From positions 38,262,399-38,326,398 of the forward strand of contig NC_059084.1 of NCBI RefSeq assembly GCF_020497125.1: DNA of 64,000 nucleotides. Direction: 5' to 3'. The stretch is from Mauremys mutica. Taxonomy: Eukaryota; Chordata; Testudines; Geoemydidae. Every line of letters starts with the position of its first letter. Positions within the stretch are counted from its first letter, which is position 1. Under the pieces are notes generated by a model. That model saw only the letters and a program-made list of their open reading frames with translations. It had not been told where the DNA came from and ran no database searches. The position numbers and the translations under genes are program-made. Shown here piece by piece: positions 21,395-33,075 of this stretch.

Positions 21395-22079
21395 TCAGAA
21401 CCTGACTTTTTTCAGATCTTTGCGCACTGATGACAATCTCTTAACCCTGATGATAGGAGGTATGATCAGTTCCTCATCCCAGTAGTACTCCGGGGACAGC
21501 AGGCGTGTGGGTTTGTGGTACAGTAGGTATTTATTCAGGTGGCTTTCCTCGTGCCACTTGGCTTCGATGCTGTTGGCTCTGTCCTCCGTGACTCCTTTGA
21601 AGCAGGCTGTGGTCAACTTGTAGACTTCAGACACGCTCCCTCCGTAGAAGCTGGCTGCATAGTAGAAATCCCCTTCCCCAAGGGGGATGGCAGCTCGCGA
21701 CTCCGGACGCCTCTCATAGGAGTTGCTATCCCGGGGCTTGGTGTATTGCCAGGAGCTGATGGTGCCCACAAGCGTGTCGATGATCTCCACCCCAATGTGC
21801 TCAAACATCTGGACGTCAATGTCCATGGAGTAAAGGTAGTCTACTTCATAGCGCCAGTGGCTGCGGATGTGGTTGCTGATTGTGTCCATGCGATTCATGG
21901 AGATGTCCTGCCACCGTGAGTAGTTCTGGACAGGGATGATGAAGAGACGCTTCTCAGGGGCCAGCTTAATGGATGGGACTTTCTCTGGGTTGTCAGTGAA
22001 GAGATAGAAGTTGACCCTGTGCCCAGAGAGGAAGAATTTGTTGGCGGAGCCAAGAAACCCTTCTATGAACTGGATGTAT
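21395..22079 (-). CDS. GT6 glycosyltransferase (ABO/GGTA1-like), terminal catalytic exon
   Basis: Last exon, 685 bp including the TGA, close to the 691-bp last exon of human ABO. The splice acceptor (CTTTTCAG on the minus strand) ends at 22080-22081. GT6 enzymes are Golgi type II membrane proteins that add Gal or GalNAc from UDP-sugar in alpha-1,3 linkage. Motifs in order: GHRVNFYLFTD, RWQDISMNRM, YLYSMDIDVQMF with the metal-binding D-I-D, YERRPESRAAIP, GDFYYAASFYGGS, then WHEESHLNKYLLYHKPTRL (catalytic Glu region) and LSPEYYWDE. The residues aligned with the specificity triplet (LGG in human A, MGA in B, HAA in GGTA1) read A-A-S, so donor and acceptor cannot be inferred from mammals. No stop or frameshift is seen. 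Which GT6 paralogue this is remains open. Confidence 0.93.
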
Positions 22080-22219
22080 CTGAAAGGAAAATGAGTGCAA
22101 CAGTGAATGAAATGAGTTATCAGTGTGGAATGAATGGAACAGGAAATCATTGAGTGATCCATCCCATCATCCACGCTCAGTTTCTTGCAATCAGAGGCTA
22201 GGGACACTCAGAGAATGGG

Positions 22220-22345
22220 GCTGAATCCCTGCCCATTCTGGCTAATAGCCATTGATGGACCTATCCTCCATGAATTTATCATTTTCTTTTTTGAACCCTG
22301 TTATAGTTCTGGCCTTCACAACATCCCCTGGGAATGAGTCCACAT
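22220..22345 (-). repeat. CR1-type fragment
   Basis: Matches 42225-42315 (TAGCCATTGATGGACCTAT, CATGAATTTATC, TTTTTTGAACCCTGTT), a minus-oriented CR1 3' region. Confidence 0.7.
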
Positions 22346-22439
22346 TCTCATGCTTGCTCTCTCTCGCTCAATGACTAATTATTCAATCCGCAATGGAACA
22401 GCTTCAACAAGACAGATTGAGGGCACTCCACATCAGAAT

Positions 22440-22515
22440 GTCCCACAGCCCAGTGGTTCAGGCATGCACCAGAGAGATGGCAGATCCCTGTTCAAATCCC
22501 TTCTTCTTCTTCTTC
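22440..22515 (+). repeat. tRNA-derived SINE fragment
   Basis: CAGCCCAGTGGTTCAGGCA resembles an RNA polymerase III A box, and CTGTTCAAATCCC, 40 bp on, a B box. Confidence 0.55.
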
Positions 22516-23038
22516 TCCTGAAGCAGAGAGGGGACATGAACTAGGGGGTCTCTCACAGCCCAGAGGGAGTGTCCTGATGCAACTGGGTTCCTGGTTCTTG
22601 AGTGGGGCACCTAGGCGGCCATGATAATAATAGTTTACTTGCAATTTGATTTGGCCACTTCTTAATTCCCTTAGGGTCTGGTCTTCAAAGTTATTTAGGC
22701 CCCAACTCCCACTGAAATCAATTGGAGTTAGGTGCCTAAATACATTTAAAAATCTGGCTGTTAAGGCCTTGTTGAAATCCCCGGCTTTAAAAAATATTCA
22801 GTTTTAAATATAGGCCTCTAGTTCCTTTCATAGTAGGAGCTGAGTTACTGCACACAGGATCCCCCATTTAACAATCTTATCTTAGGGCTTAAACATTCCA
22901 GATATTTTCTTTTGTGGCCCTATGGCCTGTTGAGATGGGTTAGTGAGACTGGTGCTATGTGACAAGGGGTGGATGGAGCCAAGTTCCAGAATCTCAGTTG
23001 TCGCTGTGCTTTAATGGCTCTCCGCACACCCCAGCCAT
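22516..23038. other. Intron sequence, nothing recognised
   Basis: Lies between the terminal and penultimate GT6 exons. No repeat end or exon is recognised. Confidence 0.4.
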
Positions 23039-23208
23039 AGGCCTGGTCTTCACTAACACTATAAATCGATCTAAGTTAAGCTAGTTAAGTAAGTACTGTA
23101 ACTTAAGTCGACATAGCTTCCACCTCTCATTGCAGTGGATTACAGATGTCAACACCGCTGCATCGATCACAGTGGTGCCGATTTAGCCGTGTAGTGTAGA
23201 CAAGGCCT
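23039..23208. mobile_element. Harbinger-type MITE (about 170 bp)
   Basis: The ends AGGCCTGGTCTTCACTAAC and GTAGTGTAGACAAGGCCT are imperfect inverted repeats of the same TIR type as the elements at 39505 and 44150. The target duplication is not clear. Confidence 0.65.
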
Positions 23209-23333
23209 CAGTGTGTGGTGGAATGGGGCTAGGAGCATTACAGGGAGCCTTTCAAGGACATCTATCACGCTCCATAGTGCAGCACAACTAGGCGTAGTGT
23301 CATAGGTTTTGGATTGTGCAAGGGAAGTCGTAC

Positions 23334-23468
23334 TTTTTTACCGCAAATGTGGCCACCCCAACAACGAATTTTTTTTGTCTGTACTGGGCATTCAGGATGT
23401 CTCTGTTGAAGGTGCCTTCCCACACGATGGGAGCCAGCCACGGGGACACCAGCAAGACATCAGTTCTC
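23334..23468 (-). CDS. GT6 glycosyltransferase, 135-bp exon
   Basis: Exactly 135 bp, the length of exon 6 of human ABO. The minus-strand acceptor is TTTCGTGCAG and the donor is GTACGA, a weak but usable GT donor. The translation contains [19 protein letters not shown] and ATFAVKK. These correspond to the start of the catalytic domain, including the PW(L/M)APIVWEGTF hallmark of GT6 proteins. It begins with one base and ends with two, matching its neighbours. Confidence 0.93.
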
Positions 23469-23494
23469 CTGCACGAAATGAGAGAGAAAACTCA

Positions 23495-23640
23495 GTAATG
23501 GCCAGAGTGAATCAGACTGGTCCAAAGGGCCAGATATCCCCTCTCTATCATTGGCCAGCGTTAGACTCTTCAGGAGAAGGTGCAAGTGACCCTCTTTTGG
23601 GCAATTATGGAGTAACTTATCCATAAGTGACAATTGTATC
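23495..23640 (-). repeat. CR1-type 3' fragment
   Basis: Contains ATGGCCAGAGTGAATCAGACTG-like text matching the CR1 3' region at 42075 (CGGCCAGACTGGGTCAGA). Confidence 0.6.
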
Positions 23641-24314
23641 TATCTACCAACCAATCCAAGTTGTACATATTCTTCTCCTATCGATCTGAGCACATGATGT
23701 AGCAGGGAGCAAATAACGACAAATTTCATGACTTTTCACACAAACATATTCACAATTCCATTTCAGAATATTTTGTCACTCAGAAATCTTGGTTAATGTT
23801 CACAGTGGCTGGAATTTACAAAGGACCAGAGGGGAGTGAGACATTTGAGTCATGTTAAAACACAAGGGTTTGACTGCATAGCACCCCTTGAAAATCCAAA
23901 TGAAATGAATTTTTTTAATTCATTGTGACAAGTGGAAATGTTAAATGATTTGCATAGGAAGCCAGATAAAATTCTAAAATGTAAAATGACAAAAAAAGTT
24001 GTATTTTTCCCCTTAAAAATATCCTCCTGTAAGTGAAAATAAATCTTTTGCACTTAATGGTGTGTTCTACTGAAAAAAAAAGTCAGTTAAACAAACTGGC
24101 AGTTGTCACAAAATCAAACTGAAATAATTTTGAGACTTCTCTATGCAATTTATGATGTTGGCAGGGCTAATTCTGTAGGTTCTTAGAGTGGTTCTCATCC
24201 CTGTAATTGCTGAGCAATACTGTGGTCTACATAAAACTATCATGTTTTTTTTCCTGTTTAATTTTTTTTAATATTTATCCAATTTAAAACAAAATGTGAG
24301 AAGAGGAGACTTAC

Positions 24315-24350
24315 TGAGGCTTGTCCACAAATGGCTGATGATATGACATT
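24315..24350 (-). CDS. GT6 glycosyltransferase, 36-bp stem exon
   Basis: Exactly 36 bp, as in exon 5 of human ABO. The minus-strand acceptor is CTTTCAACAG and the donor GTAAGT. It encodes MSYHQPFVDKP (plus split codons), part of the stem between membrane anchor and catalytic domain. Phase matches the exons on both sides. Confidence 0.9.
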
Positions 24351-24359
24351 CTGTTGAAA

Positions 24360-25183
24360 GAAGAAATGAATTACTGGGATATAACTGTATGTATGTAGTA
24401 TCTTTAACCTTCTATAATGGCCAGAAGACTGAATGAGAAATGGGCATCTATACCATATAATGGGCACTAGAAAAAATGAGTATGATAGAGTTGTATTCTA
24501 CATAGACCATTTCTGGGAGTAATTTCCTTTTAAGGTACTGGTTAAAGAGACGTTCTTCATCTCTATGGCCCAACCTGCAAACCACCATAAACATGATCAA
24601 TAGGTATGGAGACAGTAGAAGATCTCAGGGAAGAATCACCTTCCACTTTATCAAGGCCTTACCTAGACTCTGTCTTTCTATATATTTATCGCCTGTGATA
24701 TATAGCCCATAGAGCTATCTTTAGCATTTATTTTATTTAGCGGTAATGTAAGGAACCTACAGGACTGTATCCTGTAAGACACTGATACTTTACCTTACCT
24801 GTATCCTGTGAGACATTGCCTTCAAGATTTAGCATAAAGCTTCAGGGCTGTGAACGTTGACAGAGATAAATGGCCCAACGGTCACCCCTAAATTTTGTGG
24901 AACTGGGAATAGAATGTGTCAGGAGGAAATTTTCTACATAACGACACCACGCTACACCTGCTTCGATCGTCTTTGCTTTGCCTGCTATGACCACAATCTC
25001 AGCTGTTTATTTTGTTATATATTACGAACGCAGGGCACCGCATCCTTACCGTGGAAGCACTGAGAAGTTCTCATTCAAGTCAGTTTGTCTAGGAAAGAGA
25101 AGGAAACCAGAGATGTTTCATTGCTCTCTTAGCATCACAGAAATAATGGAACAGATCCTCGGCTGGTGTCAATCAGCGCCAAT
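24360..25183. other. GT6 intron, nothing recognised
   Basis: A short imperfect repeat of GTATCCTGT(A/G)AGACA occurs at about 24765-24820. A GTAAGG donor-like site near 25045 (minus strand) has no credible exon with it. Confidence 0.4.
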
Positions 25184-26096
25184 CCATCGACATCCATGTG
25201 ATTTGCACTGACTGGGGTTCTAGCCCAGCCATAGTCAATAGTCAGACAGCGGGCAAACACCGGACCTCCAGACACTTTTAAAAGGACCATGAACTGTTTT
25301 TAGTTACTTATTATAATTCTTATTATTATTTTTGTATTATTTTCTCTGGACTCTGGATCTTGACTATACTTTTGCCAAGAAACTTGGACTTTGACAAAGA
25401 ATAATTGATTATCCCTGATCTAGCCCAATAAGCACAAACCTTTCAAAAATACATTCTATTAACCGAGCTACCACCTCTTGGATAAGTGGATTAACAATAG
25501 CAAGAGAAATTCCATCAAATTAAGAAATGTCTACACTACATTGCTACAACAGCACAGCCACACCCATGCCACGCTAGTCGCTGTACTGACAACACATCCT
25601 CATCTGTGGCTATGAGATTTTTCTTCCTAAAGGGACTATAACAAACTAGTAGAATTAGTCTCCCCAGGGAGCCAGGCTCCTAGGAGAGAACATGGGCTTG
25701 ACCAACAACACGGAAAGGACAACACGGAAAGGTAGTTTAATGTTGAAATGTGCTTCAACAAACTAAAATGAATTACTTCCATTTCAGGAAGGTCAAAATG
25801 CTTTGTTTCAACAGAAAAAGTCAAAATAAAATGTTTTGACATTTGCAAATTGATATTTTTTATTTGTGTTCTGCAGAAAATTTCAAATATTTTGTCCTGT
25901 TTTGGAACAAAAATAGATGTTGGAATGTGGGAATTCCCCACAGGACAGGAACTCCGAATTTTGCTCCACTCTAGTTACTACTTAACATGCACGAGGGTAG
26001 TAGAAGGCACCTAGTCAAGCCATAACACAACAGTGGTGAAGATAAATACAGAACACAGCTACGGGAGAGCTGGATGTAGGTAAACAATGTCCTTAC

Positions 26097-26135
26097 CTTA
26101 CGGGCTGGCATGAGGGCTGGCTGATATGTTGTATG
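26097..26135 (-). CDS. GT6 glycosyltransferase, 39-bp stem exon, copy A
   Basis: The minus-strand acceptor is CTGTTTCCCTAG and the donor GTAAGG. The exon is 39 bp, starts with one base and ends with two, and so preserves frame. Translation: IQHISQPSCQPV plus split codons, with no stop. Exon identity is inferred from clean splice sites, phase and its place between the 36-bp and signal-anchor exons. No cDNA evidence is available here. Confidence 0.75.
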
Positions 26136-26799
26136 CTAGGGAAACAGAAGAGCATCACAGGTTAATATAAATGGAATGATCCTTTCAGGATGAGGCATGT
26201 AGGGTCCCATTTACAGCTGTGTAAATCCAGACTGACTCTATATAGCCCCTCACGGCAGCACACACCCCTCGGCATCCTCGCAAATTTACACTAGTCTCTC
26301 AGCACAATACAACCCACACACAGCAACAGAAGCAGCACACGCAATAACCCCAAACATCACTCTGAAGTCTAGAATGTCTGTTGAGTCATCATGAAGTGAT
26401 GGAAACAGTTACAAGAATGGTGGAGGAGTCTTTGTCCAGAATATCATCGGGTTCAACCATCACTGGCATCCACAGTCTGCTGCTGTCCAGTTTTTAGGTC
26501 CTCAGCCATTTTTGGCTTTTTACACACATGACTTTACGAATTACATCCAGGAAACAGCACGAGTTTTCAGCTACTAGTTACTAGTTATTAGGTTACAAGA
26601 ATAGCACTAAATCTTTAATCAAATTGGCATATCTCATTTAATATCAGTGGAGCTCTGCTGATTTACACCCCGTGGGACTTGGCCCAATTGATTTCAAGGG
26701 AAGTACATTTACACCATCTGGGGATCTGGTCCCTTGTGTTTAACTTGTGTGATTTGGGGGGCCAACCTCAGTGACTTTGTGTTTCATTAACTCTAGATC

Positions 26800-27025
26800 A
26801 GGAGTGGGCAAACTACGACCCGTGGGCCCCATCCGGCCTGTCAGACCTTTTAATCTGGCCCTCGAGCTCCCATTGGGGAGCAGGGTCAGAGGACTGCACC
26901 CGCTCTGTGCGTGCCATGGCTCTGTGTCCCTCCTCTGGCTCTGAAGCACAGGGGCAGCCAGAGAGCTCCGCATGCTTCCCACGCCCCAAGCCTTGCCCCT
27001 CACAGCTCCCAAAGCCAGGAAGTCC
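26800..27025. mobile_element. hAT-type MITE, left part only
   Basis: It begins CAGGAGTGGGCAAACTACG and continues with CCGTGGGCCCCATCCGGCC, a common sauropsid hAT MITE opening. The right end is missing. It is present in unit 1 only. Confidence 0.6.
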
Positions 27026-27672
27026 AACAAGCAGTTTATTTTTTTTTCTTTTCTAGCTTTGTGGCAATGAATTAGTTAGGCTAGTGTATGAGGTTGAGGT
27101 CAGGCAACGAAACTCTAGAGAAACCAGTCTTCCCAAAGCAGCACACCACGGAGAAGACAGGCCCAGATCAAGCCCAGACATCCAGCTTCATGACACAAAT
27201 GCAGGGAGGGGCTGGGGGACTGGAGACGTCCTGGGAGTGTTGGGGCTGACTGCAAGTTAACTTGGCCTGTTATTATAGGATGGTCCAGATGGCGCTAGTA
27301 GTGAACTGGCTTTGACTGGCCAGGCTGGCTTGCAGCCAGTCTCACCTGTGGACCTTGGCCTTGTAGGTGCCCAGGAACTCCCCAAGCTGAAGCAGCGCCT
27401 GCTACGAGGCCTCAAGGACAAGGCTGGATCGTCTGGGACTGTCCATAGCAGAAGGGGTATAAGCATTGATGTTTGCTTGCCTGCTTGGTTGCTAGAAAGC
27501 ACATATTTAATAATGCGTGAAGGCCGGGAAGCTTCTTATACTCTGGCAATAAAACTGGTTATACTTATACACCTGGTGTGGCTTCACTGAGTGTATCTGA
27601 GCACCCCTTTGGCACAACACCTGGTGTAGTCGGCAGGATACACTCAGTGATACCCCCGGGAGGTGTAGCCGG

Positions 27673-28552
27673 ATGTGGGGTAAGCGAGGATGTGGGGTTG
27701 TGGCCACTGACAAGATACCCGGCTGGAGTAGTACCTCCCGCTGGGCACTGGTGGCCAAATTGTTATGCCGGGTGCCTCCCCCGGTTGGATGGGACAGGGA
27801 CGATGTTCCCCTCACCCCGGCCAAATTGGCCAAGCAGAGAGAGAAGGCAATAGACTTATATGGGCATAATAAACTATATAAGGATTGGGGATGGAGATGG
27901 TTGTTCCTGACGATGGTGCAAAAGCTGTCAGCAGATAATGAGCAGCTAGAGAAGAATGTTAGCATCCTGGCGGACGATAAGCGGGCTCTCATGGATAAGA
28001 ATAACATGCTAACAGAGGTGTTGAAGCGGCTCAGAAAAGGCCCTCAAGCAGCAGGAGATAGCTGACATTATGGTGATCCGCTATGCCCAGGATCGTCATC
28101 GCCACCTCCAGCAGAACCCCCATCCCACTGTGTCCCAGTCCAAGGTTAGAGCCCTTATGGCATTGGAGTGCGGCCCCGAGATGTGGGACAGGGACATATG
28201 GGACTCCAGTGATGACAGTGATGGGTGGGAAGATGAAATTGAGACTGAGGCAGACGGAGGCAGTGCAAAGGAGATCCGGCCCCTGGTTACTAACCAAACT
28301 AAGGAGACTCCCGGAGCAGCCCCGCAACAGACACAGATAATCCGGGACTATACGGAAACAGAACTCCAGAGCCTTCAGATACAATTCAGGCAGCGGGATG
28401 GGGAGAGCGTGAAGTCTTGGCTGCTCCGTTGCTGGGACCAGGGCGCTCAGGCATTGCACCTGCTCCCGGGGGAGAACTTGATGTTAGGGGACCTTGCCAT
28501 GGACATTGTGACCCATCAGCTCCTGGGGTGCTCAGGGGACAGCGGGGAGTAG
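27673..28552 (+). pseudogene. ERV-L-like gag region, copy A
   Basis: The first frame starts at ATG 27673. It contains a heptad-patterned segment (LSADNEQLEKNVSILADD) typical of a coiled coil and stops at 28065. The next frame, 28070-28552, continues with an acidic part and WLLRCWDQGAQAL. A frame change links the two. The paralogous region in copy B has the same layout. No zinc knuckle is visible here. Confidence 0.6.
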
Positions 28553-29117
28553 GATGTTGCTGGAGTGGATTTTTGCCGCTGTACAGTATGGTGGCCAGAT
28601 CCCATGGATTGGGATGATGTGGATAAACTCTGGAGTACAATTCCCGACCATGAGATCGCCACAGCCTGGATGCGGAAACGTTTGTTGTGCACCGCCCCAC
28701 TCCATTTGAACGGGGCCTTTTTGGCTGTTCTGAGTCCCGCACAGGGCTGCCCGGTGGGTGAGGCTGCCTTGCTCCTGGGGCAGTTGGGGGACATTGAGCA
28801 CACCAAGGCGAAGGTCCGGCGACTCTGGCGAACCAAAAGGGGAATGCTAAGAAGGAGGCCCCATGCCTTTCGGGGACGGATTTTTTTGTAGCCTTGCTGA
28901 AGGGGGGAACCCCAAAAAACAAGACTGATGGGCTCCTCACCAAAGAACTAGTTGCCCTCCAATGGGAAATGGTTAAGGATCAGGGGAAGATGGGAAGGGG
29001 GAGGCGGAGATGCCTGCCCTGCCTGCTCCCTGCCTCTACCCCTCCTTGGATGAGTGGCAAACACCGGACCCCCAACAGGAGGCCAGCAGGCCCGACGCCG
29101 TTGGGTTAATAAAGGGA

Positions 29118-29429
29118 ACTGCCCTATCGGACCCGCGCCCCCATGTAAATGTCTGGATTCATTGGTCACCGTACAAAAAGAAGCAGGTCAGTGCTCTTGT
29201 GGACACTGGGGTGGAGCTATCCCTTGTTTACAGTAATCCTTCCAAATTCCAGGGTACACCGATACAGATTAATGGATTTGGGGGGGCAGGCCATACTTGG
29301 CAGGCGGGTGGCCTTAGTTTTGCAAATTGGGCATACCCCTCCCCGTTTGTACTCACTGGTTGTTATCCTGTCCGAGAGTGTATTATTGGCATTGACATTC
29401 TGCGGGAACCTTTCCCTTTCCCTTTCTGA
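29118..29429 (+). pseudogene. ERV-L-like aspartic protease, copy A
   Basis: ALVDTGVELSLVYS carries the D-T-G active-site motif of retroviral proteases, in place of the more usual DTGA. It ends CIIGIDIL, the usual C-terminal G-x-D block. A frame change occurs within the flap region when compared with copy B. Confidence 0.75.
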
Positions 29430-29579
29430 TGGGAGGTACTGGTTTGGGGTGCGGGTGGTTATGGTGAGCCACGCCTTATGGGAACCCCTGGTCCGGCCCC
29501 AGCCCAGGTCAGTTGTTTCACTGAGGCAGTACCGACTCCACGGGGAACAGAAGGGTATAGGGGAGACTACTGCTGAGTA

Positions 29580-30650
29580 GCAGCGGGTAGTGGTCATTAA
29601 GCCAGTGGTATTTCCTTTTAACATCCCGGTGTGGCCTGTGAAAAAACCCGATGGGTCTTGGTGGATGATCGTAGACTACTGGGCCCTGAACAGGGTGGTG
29701 CCCCCCCATCACGGCCGCCGTTCCTGATGTTGTGATTTTAATTGAGGCCATTGGGCAGACCGAAGGGGAATGGTATGACCTGGCCAACGCCTTTTTCTCA
29801 ATTCCCATTGCTGAAGAGTCATGAGCCCAATTGGCCTTCACCTGGCATGGGCACCAGTACACTTTCACGCAACTGCCACAGGGATATGTCCACAGTCCCA
29901 CGTTGTGCCATGGGTTGGTGGTGCGCAACCTCCAGATGTTTACTCCTGAAGAATCAGTGACTATTCACCACTATATTGATGATTTGATGATTCAGGGGAT
30001 GGATCATGATGTAGTGGAGTGAACCTTGCAGGCGCTCACCACTCACATGCAGGCCAGAGGGTGAGCCCAACAAAGTTACTGCTCACCAGCCGATCCGTGA
30101 AATTCCCTGGGATTGTGTGACAAGGGGCGCAGCGCCAGTTCCCTCCTTCTGTTGTAGACCAAATTGCACAGCTTGCAGCCCCGACCACCAAGGTCAAGGT
30201 GTAGCGAGTGATCGGGTTATTTGGTTACTGGTGTAACCACATCCTGCACCTCACTTTGCTTTTAAAGCTCCTTTATAATGTCACCAGGAAAAAGATGGCA
30301 TTTGATTGGGGTGAAGCCCAGCAGCAGGCATTTGAGGCTAAAGCTGCCATCCAGATTGCAATGCCCTTGGGCCCCTGTGATCCTCATAGCCCCTTTCGCC
30401 GGAAGTGTCAGTGCTGGAGGATTACGCCTCTTGGAGTCTGTGGCAAAAATTGTTGGGTGCCCGTGATAACAGGCCCCTCTGGTTTTGGTCTCGTAAACTC
30501 CCTGAGGTGGCCAGCCAGTATACTCCATTCGAGAAGCAGCTTTTGGCTTGCTATTGGGTCCTGATTGAAACTGAGCACCTGACTGAGGGACAAACTGTGG
30601 TTTTACAGCCTGAAATCCCCATTATGAATTGGATTTTGGACCCTGTACAA
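29580..30650 (+). pseudogene. ERV-L-like reverse transcriptase, copy A
   Basis: Motifs are scattered over frames: AFTWHGHQYTFTQLPQGYVH (copy A has the LPQG block), then YIDDLMIQG (Y-I-D-D catalytic box at about 29970-29995), then GLFGYWCNHI and connection-region text. Several stops and frameshifts are present, and a short deletion relative to copy B removes the first catalytic Asp region around 29775. Confidence 0.8.
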
Positions 30651-30654
30651 GGGT

Positions 30655-31695
30655 TAGCCGGGGCTCAACCCTCTTCAGGGCGGCGGGGAGCCACACCGGC
30701 TCGCTACACACAGTTGATGTTCAGAGGAATTAATCCGTCCACAGTGGTCTCCCTCGGCAGCCCTTGCAGTAACTGGAATAAGCACTGTAAGCCCAGGCCC
30801 AGGGTCAGGGCGGGGCAATACTGAGTCAGGTGCTCAGGCCCTCGGGCAGGGTGCAGCAACCGCAGTTCAATAGGAATAAACCCTGGCCCAGAGTCAGGGC
30901 GGGGCAGCCATGAGTCAGACACTCAGGCCCCTCCGGCAGGAGCTGAGCAGGGGCCGCATAAACAGTAGCAATAAGCCCAGGCCTTAGGTCAGTGTGGGGC
31001 AACAATGATGAGTCAGGAGCCCAGGCCCTCAGGCAGGGCTGAGCAGTGACAGTAAAAGCATTAATGAGTCAGGAGCTCAGGCAGAGCTGAGCAATGATAG
31101 CAGGCCCAAGCCTCCTCAGGCCTGGGAGGGGGAGTCTGCCACCCGCGAGTTGGGTGGCAGTGGGGACGCAGGCCCTCCCACTCCACTGCGTCCCAGCCCG
31201 GGGCCCTAGCAGTGGCAGACGACCCACTGCTGTGTCAGTGGGGATCCTGGCCGCAACACACTGACATCGGCTCTGGGGATGCTGCAGCCAGACAAGGGTC
31301 GGTTTCCCCCGGGCTACTTCCAGACTCTCCTCCAGTAGTATCTGGGTCAGGGTGGTGTCCTCTGGGGAGTCCAGCACCATGGGTTCTTCGGGGCAGTGGG
31401 CAAGCAGCAGGCCCGGCAACTCCTCCGGGCAGCGAGCGCAGGGCAAGTCAGGCCTGTCCTGGCGTGTATCTTGGGCCGCGGGGGGTTTCCCAGTCACGGG
31501 CTAGACTGGAGACATCTGGCCTCCCCGGCTGCCGGGCCTCTAGTGAGCTCTGAGGCCGGCTTTTATACTTCCGGGTCGCCGCCTGACCCTCTGAGGGGCG
31601 GGCTTAGAGCTCCCTAGCTCCACCCACTCTGGCCTGCAGATGGGCTTGTCCTGCTCCGGGGCGGCGGGGAGCCACACCACTTCACTACAGACCCC
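30655..31695. mobile_element. GC-rich insertion inside the provirus
   Basis: The interval is bracketed by direct copies of GGGCGGCGGGGAGCCACACC (near 30676 and 31660), separates RT from RNase H, and is much more GC-rich than its host. It may be an LTR-type element. Family and exact ends are not established. Confidence 0.5.
30775..31110. repeat. Degenerate minisatellite, about 90-bp unit
   Basis: Units share AAGCCCAGGCC, GGTCAGGGCGGGGCA, ATGAGTCAG and CTCAGGCCCTC. Three to four imperfect copies are visible within the GC-rich insertion. Confidence 0.65.
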
Positions 31696-33020
31696 AACAC
31701 TGGAGATAGAGTGGGCATGGCATAACAGAGTTCAATTGTGAAGTGGAAGTGGTACATTAGTGACCGCACCTGTGCAGGACCCTACGGCACTAGTAAGCTT
31801 CACAAACAGTTGGCACAGCCCTAGGAGAGGGGTGGGGTGACCCCCCCACACACTGCAGACCCCGGCTGAAGCCCCCACTGTGCAATGGGGAGCCTCATTT
31901 GATAGTTTGAGCGCCACCTAGCGACCCTACGCCTGGTTTACTGATGGCTCGGCCAGGTTTGTAATACGCGGCGCTGGAGAGCTGTCGCCTTAAATCCTGT
32001 TCACCAGTTCATGAGACTGCCGAGGGACAGGGAGCCTCCAGCCAATATGATGAGCTTTATGCTGTGCTGCTGGTGGTGAGGTGGGTGCTTGCCCTTGGGG
32101 ACCCCAAGGTACGCCTGTACACTGACTCTTGGGCAGTGACTCAGGGACTGGCCACCTAGATGGGCTGCTGGAAAGCCCAGGATTGGGCCATCCATGGCAA
32201 GCCTGTGTGGGGTGCCCCTATTTAGCAGGAATTGTATTCTGCTGTGCAGGACCTTTGAATTGATGTGTTTCATACAGATGCCCACCAGAATCGTGCCCAG
32301 GAACATCACTGGAATGCTGCCACGGACCAACTGGCCCACATAGCCGAGTGTACAGCGGCCCCTGCCGGTGAGGGGGAAGCTCTTTCCCTGTTGGCTTCCT
32401 GGATACACACACACTCAGGGCACTTGGGCCCTGAGGGGGCGTACCATTGGGCACAGGCCCGAGGTATCCCCACTTCACATGTAGCCCTAAAAACAGCTAA
32501 AGCCGTTTGTAAAATTTGCCAGATTGTTAAGCCCTTACAGGTGGAAGCCGGCTCCCCGGGACAGGAGACCAGCCTGCTCAAATTTGGCAAGTCAATTATG
32601 TTGGCCCACTTCCTCGTGACCAATGCAAGGTGTATATCCTCACCATGGTCGACATGGCCACCTGCTGTGGAGAGGTCTGGCCGGCGTCCCATGCCAACCA
32701 GTGGAATAAAATCACTGGCATTAACGAGTGAATTGTATTTCACCATGGAGTTCCCTCTCAACTGCATTCTGACAATGGGTCCCATTTTGCTGGTAACACG
32801 GTGCAGGATTGGGAATCCGATGGGTGTTTCACAAGGGGCAGGTGTCATGGAACGGTATAATGGATTGCTGAAACAGCAGCTATGGCTCCTGTCACTGAAC
32901 TGCACACTTAGGGGATGGTATGGGGTACTGACCAAGGTCACGTATCAGCTGAATATGCGTCCATACTATGGCCTGACGCCAATATGGTGGAGTGACTGTG
33001 TGGCCAGTGACTGAGGAGGC
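31696..33020 (+). pseudogene. ERV-L-like RNase H and integrase, copy A
   Basis: RNase H traces: FTDGSARF (first Asp), ELYAVLLV and LYTDSWAVT. Integrase zinc-binding domain: HTHSGHLGPEGAYHW followed by CKICQ (H-H-C-C). The catalytic core is broken but readable (VDMATCCGEVW; an Asn-Gly-Ser phrase for the second Asp block). Many stops. Unit 2 has no counterpart. Confidence 0.7.
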
Positions 33021-33075
33021 CTATGGATCGAAGCAGTCGGACCCTGATGCGTTAGGAGTTGTACTGCGTTAGGAG

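Noticed and set aside
25030..25080. Possible extra GT6 exon near the minus-strand GTAAGG
   Set aside because: The nearest acceptor would leave an exon of about 10 nt, and no family counterpart is known.
27622..27639. ERV-L primer-binding site assigned to a specific tRNA
   Set aside because: The 18-mer starts TGG as expected, but I cannot match it to a tRNA with confidence, so only its position is given.
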